NCBI RefSeq assembly: GCF_003589595.1
Contig: NW_020653772.1
Coordinates: 939,102 to 1,003,101 of the forward strand
From: Hyposmocoma kahamanoa
Lineage: Eukaryota > Arthropoda > Insecta > Lepidoptera > Cosmopterigidae
Length of the DNA: 64,000 bases
Direction: 5' to 3'
Shown here: positions 1 to 12,800 of the stretch, one piece after another
How the letters are laid out: each line of letters starts with the position of its first letter
How positions within the stretch are numbered: position 1 is the first letter of the stretch
The notes under the pieces: generated by a model
Databases searched by the model: none
What the model was told of the DNA's origin: nothing
Seen by the model: only the letters and a program-made list of their open reading frames with translations
Translations under genes and position numbers: made by a program

Positions 1-746
1 GGGGAGTAGAGCTTTCAGCGTGTTGTCTTAGTTATAGGCTACATTTCTATTTGTATAAGCGTCGTATCCTTTGAAATTTCTGCTGCAAGCGTGCTTTACC
101 TTGGACGTACAGAAGAAAGGATAATGTATTTGTACTGCTGAAGCACATTCACTTTGAATACAAGTTTATACTTAAAAACTTAAAAAAAATTATATTTAAA
201 TTTAATAAATGGAGAATTATTATCAAAGTGCTTGTTTCAGATCTAAAATTTTTCATGATGACTTACCTACAGTACAGTGTTTGAAAAATTCGCATCGTTA
301 TACCCTTTCCGCTACACCCAGTACATTGTGTCAACGATGAGATTTTCAATCTTCATAGATGGTGCAAAAAAAAAAGATGAAATTAGTTTAAGTATTTATT
401 ATTTATTATTTTTATTACGCCTTACGCTTTGGTTAGTTCTTCATTTGTTACCTGTGTAAGATGATGACTCTCTATCTAAAACTTCCTTTATTGTTTTCCA
501 TTCCCTAAGGCTAAAACTCAATAAATAAATAATGACAATCCATATCAAAGCGTATAGGTAATTAAGTAAAATAAATCCGTAAACAATAAAAAAAGAAGTG
601 CATCAACAAATATGGCAACACCATTATAACTTGTTGAATTTTAAACGTCAAACTGTCAAGCGATATTTTAAAAAAAAGTCGTTTGTTGCTTTGGTTGTTT
701 GCGAGTTGTTTATTCTTTTTCGTAAAGACATGAAATCTAATTAAAA
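1..746. other. 5' flank of the RWD-like gene
   Basis: AT-rich sequence with no convincing coding exon. The stretch at about 640-746 directly precedes the start codon at 747 and should contain the 5' UTR and promoter of the plus-strand gene. I cannot place a TATA box or initiator with confidence. Confidence 0.4.
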
Positions 747-892
747 ATGGAGAACAAAATGCTGGGAAAAGACAAAGAAAACGTTCTGCGAGTTTATAAA
801 GCAGGATTATTAAAAGAATTACAGTATTACGACAAGAGAATTGAGGAAACTCGAAATATCCAAAAATCTATTTATTTCCAAGATGATTGCAG
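747..892 (+). CDS. RWD-like gene exon 1
   Basis: Start codon in the context AAAAATGGAG. It encodes a charged helix (VLRVYKAGLLKELQYYDKRI) and ends in phase 2 at AG|GTAAAA. In-frame ATG at 747 is the first in this frame before the donor. Confidence 0.75.
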
Positions 893-3800
893 GTAAAATT
901 CCTATTTATTCTTGTGTTTTAACCTACATATTTTCCGCGTAACGTTAATTCACTCCATATTTGTGTGTGTCCTTCGTAAATGTATTAGAACTAACAATTT
1001 CTACAATTGAGTCATTGACTTACCAATAAATGGACATCGGGTTCGAGCTTAAAAGTGTCCGCACCTATAGGGCGTTAAAATCAAATACAGAGTGTCAATC
1101 GCGCAACAGTCTTTGTTTGTTCGACTGTCAGCGCGGTTGTCAATCATGCAGTACCATATAATAATAACTTGTAAAAATTACTGCAGTAAAGTGTAAAAAC
1201 AGGCTTTTGTATCATATTTTCACTAAACAAATATATTGTGTTATCATAGTTCTCATTTCAAAATGTAATTTTGTACAGTTTTATAGTACCATTTAATTTA
1301 TATATAAATGAATCGTAAATATAAATTACAAAAGCACACAAAATAATCAAATAGCTAACTGTATTTTTTCTACACATTGCATGCGCAAAAGATGGAAAGA
1401 GACCCATTGTGTCAATTTCAAGAAGCTTATATATAAACTTCTTGGTCATTTTCAATTGTTCGAACCACAAGGGATTGAAATATTTAGAACAAAGAAACTG
1501 TGAGTCTGAGTAACTAGAATAACTTTTCATAATGTCAAATGTATTTTTTTAAAAAGATTACAAAATAAAAACTAAAGTTGTCTTTGTGAAAAACATTAAA
1601 ATTTCACCGAAACGTAACGGTTTTATTATAAATTGGTTTTCGGAATTACGGATATTTGAGTTTACGTTTAGTTGGAATATCGGTACATTTCTTATAGTAC
1701 ACGCTTATTTTCACATTTGTAGTAATATTTGTATGTATGTATCTGCCCAACTCATTATTATTATTAATTTAAGGGAATTTGTACAAAATTCGACATAATA
1801 ATTATATATAAAAATTAATTAATATTAACGATAAAGGCTTACTCCATTACTCTTGTGTTCAAGTAATTTTCAGTCGAAGCTAAATATGGTGCGTTTTGTT
1901 AAATTTCCAGTAGAAGCTGAATATGTTTTTGGGCCCATTAAATTGTTGCCAGCAAAATTAGGCAGTACTGCAATGACGTTACAATTTAAATTAAATGTTT
2001 TAGTTTTTTATACACTCGCGAGCAACCAAACCGACTCAGACCCTACACCTGCATATAAAGTAGTTTTTATCAAAAACTACCCAGTCAATTAATAAAAATG
2101 TCTTATTTTCTGATAGCCTGAAACTTTAGCTTTAAGATGGTCTCATTAGCATAAAAATCGATTGCGTGGTTTTTGAAATAATGGTAATAGAGTTAACAAT
2201 TAGGGAAAATAGGAATTTAGAAAAATAATTTATGGAGATTGTTATTTAAATTAAAACAAAAAAAAGTAAAATAATAATAATAAATTTATTTAATTAATAT
2301 TTGGTGTTACCCCCTCTAGCCCTAGTAACAGCTTGTAGTCGATTTTTCATTGACCTGATTAACTTTTTAATAACTTCTTGAGGAATTCCGTCCCATTCCT
2401 CTAACAACGCCGTCTTGAGCTCATTGATATTTGAAGGTTGAATTTCTGGCTCGGACCCTTCGTTTGAGCTCGTCCCATAAATGTTTGATGGGATTCAAGT
2501 CTGGACTAAGCGCTGGCCAGTCCATGGTCTGTATATGGACTTCTTCCAGAAACCGCTTAGTTATACGCGAAGTGTGACACCGGGCATTATCGTGCATCAA
2601 TAAGAAGTTATCGCCGACAAACCCCGCGTACGGAACAAATGTTCTAGGAGTATATCGGTAATATACCGATCGGCTGTCAGTCCTCCTCCTCGGTCCCCCC
2701 AGGCACGAAAACGAGTTCGGTTTTCTCGGCTAAAGAAATCCCAGCCCACATCATACAAGAGCCGCCGCCACATGCAACAGTTTCAGCGAAACAGCACTGC
2801 GAAAATCGTTCACCTGGGCGCCTATACACCCGACCTCTTCTATCACTGCCATGCAGACACATTCTGCACTCGTCAGTAAACAAGACAGCCCGCCATTGCT
2901 CGTGGTTCCAATTGAGGTGCTCTCTAGCAAATTGCAGGCGCGCTTGTCGATGGCTTGTCGTCAATTTCGGACCAGTTGCAGGACGTTTTGGTGTAAAGTT
3001 GCCTTCCCTCAGGCGTCTTCGAACTGTCCACTCGCTTACAACACGTCTTAGCTCTTGCTGTACGTCGACACCAGTCAGGTGGCGATTTCGTTGAGATGTA
3101 GAGACTATGAACCGATCGTCGATTTGAGTTGTGCACCTGTGACGGCTGGTTCTCGGCCTCCGGTCGAATACACCAGTCTCTAGAAATCTTCTGTATACCC
3201 TTGATACAGCAGATTGGCTTAGGTGCAGTGGAGCAGCGACAGATCGCTGACTAAGTCCCTGTTGCAAAAGAGCAACAACTTGAACAGCTTCTTCCGGTGT
3301 TGTATCCATGGTTTTGTCAAAATAGTGATGGCGATTCACGGAGATGCGTTCAGGTCAACTTCTGGAAAGCGGCTGTAGGCATAAGCCGCGTGCGGGAGGT
3401 TTTATAGGGTTAGTTGGTCGCCCAACTCGTACTGGGTACCGCGAGTAAATTCCCCTGTACTGCCTATTTTATTTTTTTTTTTTTAAACTACTGAATCGAT
3501 ATTGATGCTAATGGTACATTTTTAATGCTGAAGTTTCAAGCATTTTAAACATATAACGTTTTTATAATTCGGTTGTAAACTTTTTGATAAAACCTGCTCT
3601 GAATGCGCGCTTAGACATTGAGTCGGTTTTTTTTTTTTTTTTTAAATAAATAACGCACACACTCAACATAGCCCCGCACTAGGGAAACCCTGTGTCGCGG
3701 GTGCCATGGACACACACATAGACAACCACAAATTACACCCAAACTCACGAGAGAAATAATTGTAGGTCATACAACTATTTCTCCCGGCCCGGGAATCGAA

Positions 3801-6800
3801 CCTGGAACCTCTGCGTGGCAGTCCGGCATGGTAACCGTTCGGCCACAGAGGCAGTTTTGTTGCTCGCGAGTGTATTTCGTTACATGTCACTACTTTTGTA
3901 TACATTAACTTCGGACATTTATTTCGTGGTTTTTATATTAGACCCGATGTCCATTTGTTGGTAGGTCAATGAATTGAGTAGTCCACTAGCAAACTGCGTT
4001 ATGTGCGTCGATAAAAAAAGCTATAAACTAAAAAAAAAACAATATTTGTAGCAGACTGTATCAATGACTTAAAGGGGTACTCGTTGTTAGCACCCAGCTA
4101 ACAACAAGTGAGCAACGCCAAGCAAATGTACTTACAGTTTATGAATTTTTATTCCAAAACACGTGTAGCCATCAAAGCAAATAGCAAACCAAAGTCCAGG
4201 AAAGGTCCCAAAAACAATCACGTTATATTTAGAATTTAGATATAAACCTAAAACTTAAAGGAACTATAAAATATGTACTGAGATTTGTAGGGATTGAATG
4301 AAACTATTTTTCCGTATTTAAATCGCGTATATTTGTTTTTTCAAACAAACCGACGTTTCGGGCCCTTTGCACGTCTCATGGTCATGAACAAACCCCAGGT
4401 CCTTGCAAAAAAAAAAAGTCCGTTATCTACCCAGGATGCTGCGAGAGGCCATTGAAATTAAAAAACATCCTAATTTCAACAGGGAAGATGGTTTCTCCGT
4501 ATCACCAGTTTGGGATCCAGTATTTCCTCTTATGAAAAATCCTAAACAGACATAAGACTGCAGTACTAATTAATATGTTTTAGTTTATTCTAATTTCTAT
4601 TATTAATTAATAATAAATTGAACTTAAAAAAATTCATTCAATAAAATAATTTGTAAAACTTAATGTAGTGTAAATTGGAATGTTTTCTTTGTAAAATTAA
4701 AAATAAGGTATTTAATTAATAACTATTGTAACTATAGTGAAAAATAGGGTTTTTTTTAGGTTTGCATCAATATTAGACATAACTGGTCGAAGACTGTACC
4801 ACCTCAGTCAACCGTGACCATGGGAACTGTAAAGGGCCCGAAACGTCGGTTTGTTTGAAAAAACAAATATACGCGATTTAAATCCAGAAAAATAGTTTCA
4901 TTTCCTATTATAATGACTAGTTTTGTAATTGTTCAGAATTAACATGGTTTTGCAACAACACAATGATGACATGGCCAGTTTTCTTATAGTAATAATAAAA
5001 AATACAACTTAGATCTAATTTTAATTTTCCTTTAGACTCATCCATGTCGTCAACCGTCAATGTATCTTCATTATCTGTCATTTCTTCTTTGATCACATTT
5101 GATTGTACTTGTCCGAAAATATGAGTATAAAATTCAAGAATTTCGTATGTAAACCAATCTTCTCCGAAATGTTTGATGAGCAAGTTTTTAATAAATGCAA
5201 GTGATCGTTTGGATGACAAAATAATAAATATCAAAGAAAACGGCGAATGTTGCATGAGTTCTTGCTCAATAGAGCAGTGTTTGCAGGTTGACGAGAAAAT
5301 GGCAACTTTTGAAAGTGTAAAACTAAGAAAGATAGCGACTTCTGCAAGAGTAGTCCGCATTTGACACTGATTTATTCAGAATATACCAAGTTTTGTCACT
5401 GTTTGTTGAAGTATTTGAAATTATTTAAAATACTGATCCATTTCACGCCATCAACTAAAAATCATCAAAAATGTCACATAGCACTGTTTGCAAGTGGACT
5501 ACTTGATTGGAAATTGTAGTTTTTATTTTTTGTTTTTTTCATGGCTACAGGTGACAGTCTCCCGTGACCATGGGACCTGTAAAGAATCTGAAACATTTGC
5601 TTGTTTGAAAAAATTATTGTAGGTACACGATTTGAATCCAAAAAGATAGTTTAGTTTTCGTAAATAAGTCTCTGTGTGAGTTCAGCAATACCATACCTTT
5701 TTTTTTAGACTCATATGGCCGAGTAAGTCTTCTAGAAATATTTTGTAATTAGTTTTTTTTTATAATAGATGTGTCTATAACAACTTAACTGTAGAACTGT
5801 TCAAAGATCCTTCTGGTGAATGGGGACCTTTATTTGTTTTACAATTTCAATTCTTTATTTCATATCACATCCAACTATTTTGCGTGTGGTGGATGCAGGG
5901 TCTCCTACTCGTGTCACGCGAGCTCCTCCAAAAATCTCAGCACCCTCCTGAGCTTTTCAAAGACTTTGGGAGCTACATGTATAATAGAAGAGTGGTGGCA
6001 TGTATAATAAAATAAAATCAATTGAATCTTATTGCTGCTTGAATGAGATATAAACTATGACATGAAACATAAAACAAGTCTGAATTACGCGGCGATGTTT
6101 GAAAACAACTATATGTTCTTCAACTTTAGTGCGGGTACAAATACTTCGTTTAGTTTGTCCAATATAAGAGAGATCACACTCGCAGTCAAGCTTGTAAACT
6201 CTTGCATCCTGTAAGGGGATGTTACTTTTCACGGTCTCAGGAACTGGGAGCACGGGGACCTGTAAAGGGCCCAAAACGTTGGTTTGTATGAAAAAACAAA
6301 TTATATGCGCGATTTGGTTATAAATAATATAGTTTTATTTCCTGAAATTTCTGAATTATATCTTACAGTTCTGACTCCGACACTGACTTCCCCATACTCC
6401 AGGACATCCAGCCAACAATACGTCAACTCCGCCAGAGGCAGACCATGCTGAAGACATGTCTTCACGCTACACAAGAGCTCACCAGCATGGAGATCTTGCA
6501 AGCTGAAGTTAATATTATGGTCGACTCACCGAATTTGGATGGGTAAGTCCATTGGATTAAAACACTTATGGTGCTTATTAATACAATCGAAGACCTAAAA
6601 AAAATTCTTCAGAACCCACAACCATGCTGCACTGTAGTATTGCTCTTACCAACTGAGCTACGGGTCAAGTTATCGAGTCGTAGAAATTTACCTGTTTTTT
6701 TGCTAGAGATCTCTGTACTGGATTTTTCGGCATTCCACGCCGATAGTGACATCTAGTGTTTGATTTTTGTATTACTAATCATAATGAAAACTAGTTTAGT

Positions 6801-9800
6801 TATTTCATTACAAATCGCAGTAATAACTTACGGTGCATTTATACTACGACTTACCCAGTGTAAACGGAGTTATTTGACAACTGATGAATGAATATCATAT
6901 TTTTTATTTCAATTGGTAGTCTGTTATAAATGTTCATGCACATTTAATATGAACTTTTGAAAAACAGTGCAGTTTTAGACACATTTTCAATGACAAGTCT
7001 GTTTGGGTTTCTTTTTGGCCCGTGGATTAATTTCTATTGATTTTTTAAATAATTTTAGATGCTGTTTGACAAATTTACAAACTTCATAAATATACATGGA
7101 AGGTAAAACTCCTTGTGAAAGAGTTCGTCCAAGGAAGTACTGCCAATTTTTCTATTGTGTTCCTGTTTTGAAGGTTAAGGGTGTTGGTGAAATTACAGGC
7201 ACATGGACCTTGTCAAGTTATGTCTTAGGGTGACAGGCACAGTGACAGGGTGCCTCAGATCTTTGTAATTTAAAGCTCCGAGTGACACTGCACTTGTGGG
7301 CGCACGACTTGTTCGTCCCGTCACTTGATATTATAAAATAATATAAAAAATAACTGGAGTCATTTAAAACTAGTGATGTAATGCGAGCTGGTGAAATTAT
7401 AGACACATGGGACTTGTTAAATTATGTCTCAGGGTGTTGGGCGCAGTGGTACTGCAACTGCTATGGACAGGCGTATCGCTTACCACCAGCCGCACGATAA
7501 GTACAGTGCCAATCTCCTTGTCAGCGTCCGCGATGTCACGCTGCTTTAAACCCCCTTGGTGTTTCTAATTTTTCAGTGAACCACCTATAGAAGAGCCTGG
7601 AACCTGGCGCGACGTAACAGCTGAGTGTCGGATCGACCTAGTGCCATTCTCTTTGATGTTCTTCGCACATAGAGCGGTAAGTATTTTCACATAATCGTTC
7701 CAATGCTAATAGCTTAAGAGCGATGCCACACGATACGTTGGCATGACATTACTAATACAAAGATTGAACATTAAAAAAATATCCTTCGATCGACGTCTTC
7801 CAGCAAACTGTGCTGGACGCCAGAGGCGGCTCGTGGGAGATTTCAGTGGACGTTCACTTACCTACACATATTTCAAATAAAAAATTAAACTCACATTACA
7901 TTTTAAACAATGCCACTAAACAACACTGCGCTTCTTAACAACTGTTGAATAATAATAATTTTTACAACACAACAAAATGCGCGCCACAATAATACTGTTT
8001 GTTTATTTGACAAATAAAACTGGCAACAGCGCGCGAATTAAGAGAAGCGTTGCAAAAAAATGCAACTTTCTTTAAAAATTACAATAAAATTATGTGTCTA
8101 ATGATCGATGTTAGAAATAAAAGTGACGATGGCACACGTCCGGTTTCCGAAGGTGGCTTGGGCTGTCGTCATGTTCCGCTGCATCGGCGCCCCGTGCTGC
8201 AACTGGTCCATCACGTTGTGCTGCGATGGCGCCTCGTGCCGAAAGTCGCAATAATTGGGTGATTGCAACACAGCGGTTTCCGTGCGTTATCCATACTTAA
8301 CACGCGGAGTGCAGAATCGCCTAGTCGTCGCTCAAATTTTGCTAATTATCTCATACTAATCTTTTGTTTCACGTGACGCGCAGAAATAAATTTGAATTCA
8401 GTACTGAAATTTGTAAACAATTCCGGTTCATAGGAGCGCATCGCGAAGCCCTCCACTGAACGGTCCGTAAGCTATACTATATTAAAGGGAAAGATAAAAA
8501 TATGCTTGTATGTTTGTCGTTCATTAATAAAAAAAAGTGCAGCTACTAATATAATATGAAAGCATATTTAATAACATTATTTTGGTGAGTTGGATAAAAG
8601 TAGGGGTTACCTATCAGCAGTCCTAAATGACGTTTGCTGGAATTTTCGTAACCTCGAAAGTAATTTTGAGAGGAAAACGTTTTTTTATTGCTTTTAAACC
8701 TAACCGAACTTAATCGTGTCTTTGCGAAAAGCATCCAACATATCCTGAAAGAACAACGGTTTCGTTATAATTCGGTTTTCGGCGTAATGAAAATTCGAAC
8801 AAATGTTATTTCGGAAAAAAATTCGAGTTTGTGATAGTTTACCAAGAGTGGGAGTTCACTGCACCAGAGCTCCTTAGGACGAGCCGCCTCTGCCAGACTC
8901 TATGTCAACTAAGCCACGAAACGAATCAATTGAGATAACTGCAGCCGTAGGTTCGAAAAAAACCAAAAATCTTTACGACTAATTTAATTTAAAAGAAGTA
9001 AAATTACAAAATTAATTGCTAGAGACAGGTGACAATCGTTCGATGTTTGAAACAAAAGCGTCTGACTTAAAAATTACACTATTCCGGTAAAGCGGGGCAC
9101 AGGCGCTGACCCAGCGCCTCGTGATCGGTGCTTTTGCTGTGTCTTCCTTCTGTAGAAGTATGGAGTCGGCGGCTTCCTTTGTATTGCGATATGTAACTAA
9201 CTATAGTCCATTTGTTTAGGTACTTTATTGAAACATACTTTACAAATCAATGGGTATAAAAATAGGCATGCAATTTCATATGAAGCTAAATATTTGTATT
9301 TCGTATTAGAAGGTACGTAAAAATAATTTCATAAATGTAATCGACCCCTCCTACGTAAAGTATTTTATGTCGAAATTGCCAAGTTTACAGGGGAGCGTTT
9401 TAAAGTTCTGAATTCACTGAAATGAGCACAACACGTGACTTTAGCATTTGTCAGTTTTATTCGGCAAAGTTCGTTACTCACATAGAGTATTATAAAATGC
9501 TATATATCAGTTAGATGATCTATTAGATGAGTGAATTCAGAACTCTAAAACGCGCCCCTGTAAACTTGGCAATTTCGACATACAATACTTTACGTAGGAG
9601 GGGTCGGTATGTTGACCTAAATAAATTACTCAAGATTGTTTACATTTAGTTACGTACCTAAAGAAACGGGCTACAGTGGATCTTATGAATTTTTTTATGT
9701 GCTTGTTGCAGATGTTTATTTTTTGTTTTTAACGACTTCGTAATTACAATTATTACAGCGACATCCCTAGTTAGTTGCTGGTAGCTGTAAAGGTACCTCC

Positions 9801-12800
9801 CTTAGTGATTAAAATGTTGCAGGTGTTTGGTTTTTAACGACATTTTTTGCTGTAGCGCCATCTGTGAGAAATGTATTTCTTCACTCAGCCAGGTACCTTT
9901 CTGCCAGCAGCTACCCAGAAATGTCTCTTTAATAATTGTAAGTACAAATCGTTAAAAACAAAATATAAAGATCCGCAACAAGCACGTACAAAAACTGGTA
10001 AGGTCCGCTAGTTCGTTCCGTGGCTTAGTTAGCATAGCGTCTGCCACGGTTTGCTGGAAGAAGTTGGTTCGAATCCAGCCGGATTGAAGAATGTTTTTGT
10101 CAGTGTTCGATCTTTGTATTAATAATTATAACAAACTACAGTACCGGCACGCTGTGATGGCCGCTTTGACATATTACAATAGTGAGGTCAAATCTGAATT
10201 CATTATCGAAAAAAATATAATCAAATGCGAGTCGCATCTATAAGTTTTTAGATTTACAAGTAGTATTGCAAGAGGTAGCTGATTAATAAGTTTTAATGAA
10301 ACGAAAATCAAAAATTTTCCTTAATATATCGTCAATTCGAAACTGGTTTTTGACGCGAGTGACAGCGATTCTGTAAGTGACGATCGTATTAGATTTCATT
10401 TTTTTAAATTTCGAATTTCGGAAAACAAATGCCGAGTTGCGTCGTAAAATTATACATCGTAAAATTATACATTGCACGTCAGATTGACAATAATGTACAG
10501 CAATTAGCTCCTTCAACGCAGTTATGAATTAATACGAAACTTGATGAGTGGACAAACGTCAAAACGGTCATCATAGCGTGCCGGTACTATAGTGGAGTAA
10601 TTTCCCAAAAACGAATTGAATATAATAGTTCAAACAGTATGGCATTCAATAAAAACTTAGAAGTTATTTTGTAATATATTTTTAACCGACTTCGAAAAAG
10701 ATTTTTTTTACCGATTTTCGTGGAAAGAGGGTGCCTCCATATTGGTCTTATTTAAATTTGAAGAAAATATACCACTTGTGGCAAACTAGGGGATTAGTCC
10801 GGTTTCGCGCACTTTCCAGTAACCGATTTCAATAAAACTTGTCAAATAGATGTATTTCCACGAGCATTTGAGTTTTAGTTTGAGTCGGTTTCCTTAGTAC
10901 TTACTGTGTACTGATATTACATTCTATCTATTATATTTTTTCGGCTACAGGATCGAAGATTCGCACCAATTCTTTATCGTGGCTTGAAAGTGATTCCCGT
11001 GAAGTCTGCTCATGAAGTCGAGCTGGCTCAAACTGTGTTACCAACAGTGAAAAGACCTAGTGATGCTGTTGAAGTAAGTAACATTTTTGTTATATGCCCA
11101 ACACATCGAGTGTATAACCAGAAATAGAGACGAAATGTCATTTCAATAGTTTGAAAACTATTCTGCCAAATCATTACGGTGACAACTGCGCTCCGATTGG
11201 ACAGCCCGAATACGAAACAATTGACGGGTGTCGTCAATTGTTTCACTTCAAATCGACTAGTTTAACTTGAGCTTTGCTATAATGGACGAGAATTGAAAAA
11301 TCACATATTTAATATTTAATTACCGATGGAATGTGATTCCGTTTGTTTTGTAATTAGATGCTTCGCTGTTTTTCCCACACCACCGAATGGAACCATTGTT
11401 AGAGACATTATCATTATTACAATAAACACAGAATATTTTTGGAATATACGGAGACGTACACACAGGTCAGTTGCTGGCGCTGTACTATTTCAGTGAAAAC
11501 GAGAGGTGATATTTAAAAGTGATATAAGGCCCATTTACCTGAGTTACCAGGGATGGATGGCCCTTGTTTCGTCTCTATTTTTGGTTATATACTCGATGGC
11601 CCAACAGAATCACATAATGCTCCTGTCTCACTGGGGTCTTTGTCAACCTCCATCTCGATACCTCCAAAACACTACGCCAATTTAATTTTTGGACCTGCTC
11701 TGTTTTTATTTTGGTTTTTGTTTCTTTATTTTTTACAAAATTCGTTTTTTTTTCGAATTTTGTTTTTTGTTTCTATATTTATTTTTCACAAAATTTAGTG
11801 AGCATAATTTATACTAGTGAATAAATATGGCTGTTTACAAAAACTAACAGAAAATTACCAAAAAATAAAGATGGCGTAGTGTCCATCGGAGGTATCGATC
11901 TTAACACTCTAACAAACTAGGGGACTAGGCAAACTAGGGGACGAATCTGGCCTCGTCGGTTTTTTAGTATATCTTTAGTATATCTGTACCGAGACCATAA
12001 TTTTTAAAAAAGTAATGTTTTTCTTAACATAAATAACATTTTTACAAATGTACTGTGGTGTAAATATAAAAATGTTAATCTCTTTAAACTTATCTCTCTA
12101 TATTGTAAATTGCCCTAACCGCATGTTTTTGCAGGACAAAGATTCTATTAATATCTATAGAAGATAGATAGAACGTTTATTGACTTCCACAAGCACACAC
12201 AACGACATGACATAATAAATAGGAGAGACGGAGAGTGTGCGATGAAATTACACGATTTAATTCCGCCTTACACTTTCCATCATCAGAGGGCGAGACGTAG
12301 GCATGGATTCCACCCCTATGTTGTGGATATTCCACAAGGCGAGTGTGGATGGGCATTATTTAGGTGTACATGCTCCATCGTCGACCTCATAGTCACTTTC
12401 CATCAGGGAAGATGAAGGTCAAATGCGCACTTAAATTTGTATTAAAACAAATAACAATACGGAAGGAAATCAAATAAATATACATAATAATCAGTTCATA
12501 ACTGCTATAACAAGTTACGAGGTTTAAAACTATTGTGAAACAAAAACTTTATACTAATGGGTATTACACAGCTTCTGCGTACTTGGATGACAAGAATCCG
12601 TGGTAGAGACCCGTTTCGCGCTTGCAGGTAGTCTCAATCTAAGATGTTTGAAATAAATATTGTAATGATAAATGTATTCAAATGTATATTTAAAAAGAGC
12701 AACCCTTAGACTTTCTTGCTCGTTCTTCTCAGGGGAATCTGCCTTACGAATGACCAGTAGAGTTTAATCAGTATGACGATTTCAAGTGTAACTTCCTTAC

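Larger units (their letters stand above)
2011..3874 (-). mobile_element. Tc1/mariner-type transposon
   Basis: Terminal inverted repeats begin TACACTCGCGAGCAAC at 2011 and end with the complement at 3874. The TA at both ends fits the family's target duplication. The right repeat is split by a SINE. It lies inside the hAT-type MITE copy 1. Confidence 0.8.
1013..3971 (+). mobile_element. hAT-type MITE family 1, copy 1 (longest, interrupted)
   Basis: Termini CATTGACTTAC and GTAGGTCAATG, flanked by the 8-bp duplication AATTGAGT. Compared with the 286-bp copies, it has about 800 extra bases between about 1140 and 1945 and the Tc1-like element at 2011-3874. The 800 bases may be another insertion or the interior lost from the short copies. 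Confidence 0.75.
996..5523. mobile_element. Outer TIR element in intron 1, heavily invaded
   Basis: The left end (about 996-1012 continuing at 3972-4010) and the right end (about 5475-5523) are inverted copies sharing AGTAGTCCACT and GCAAAC and further flanking bases, about 45 bp per arm. The left arm is split by the hAT-type MITE at 1013-3971. The interior holds a Penelope fragment and a 147-codon ORF. Confidence 0.55.

Noticed and set aside
6301..6501. Minus-strand open frame of 66 codons
   Set aside because: Antisense to exon 2 of the plus-strand gene and to Penelope terminal sequence.
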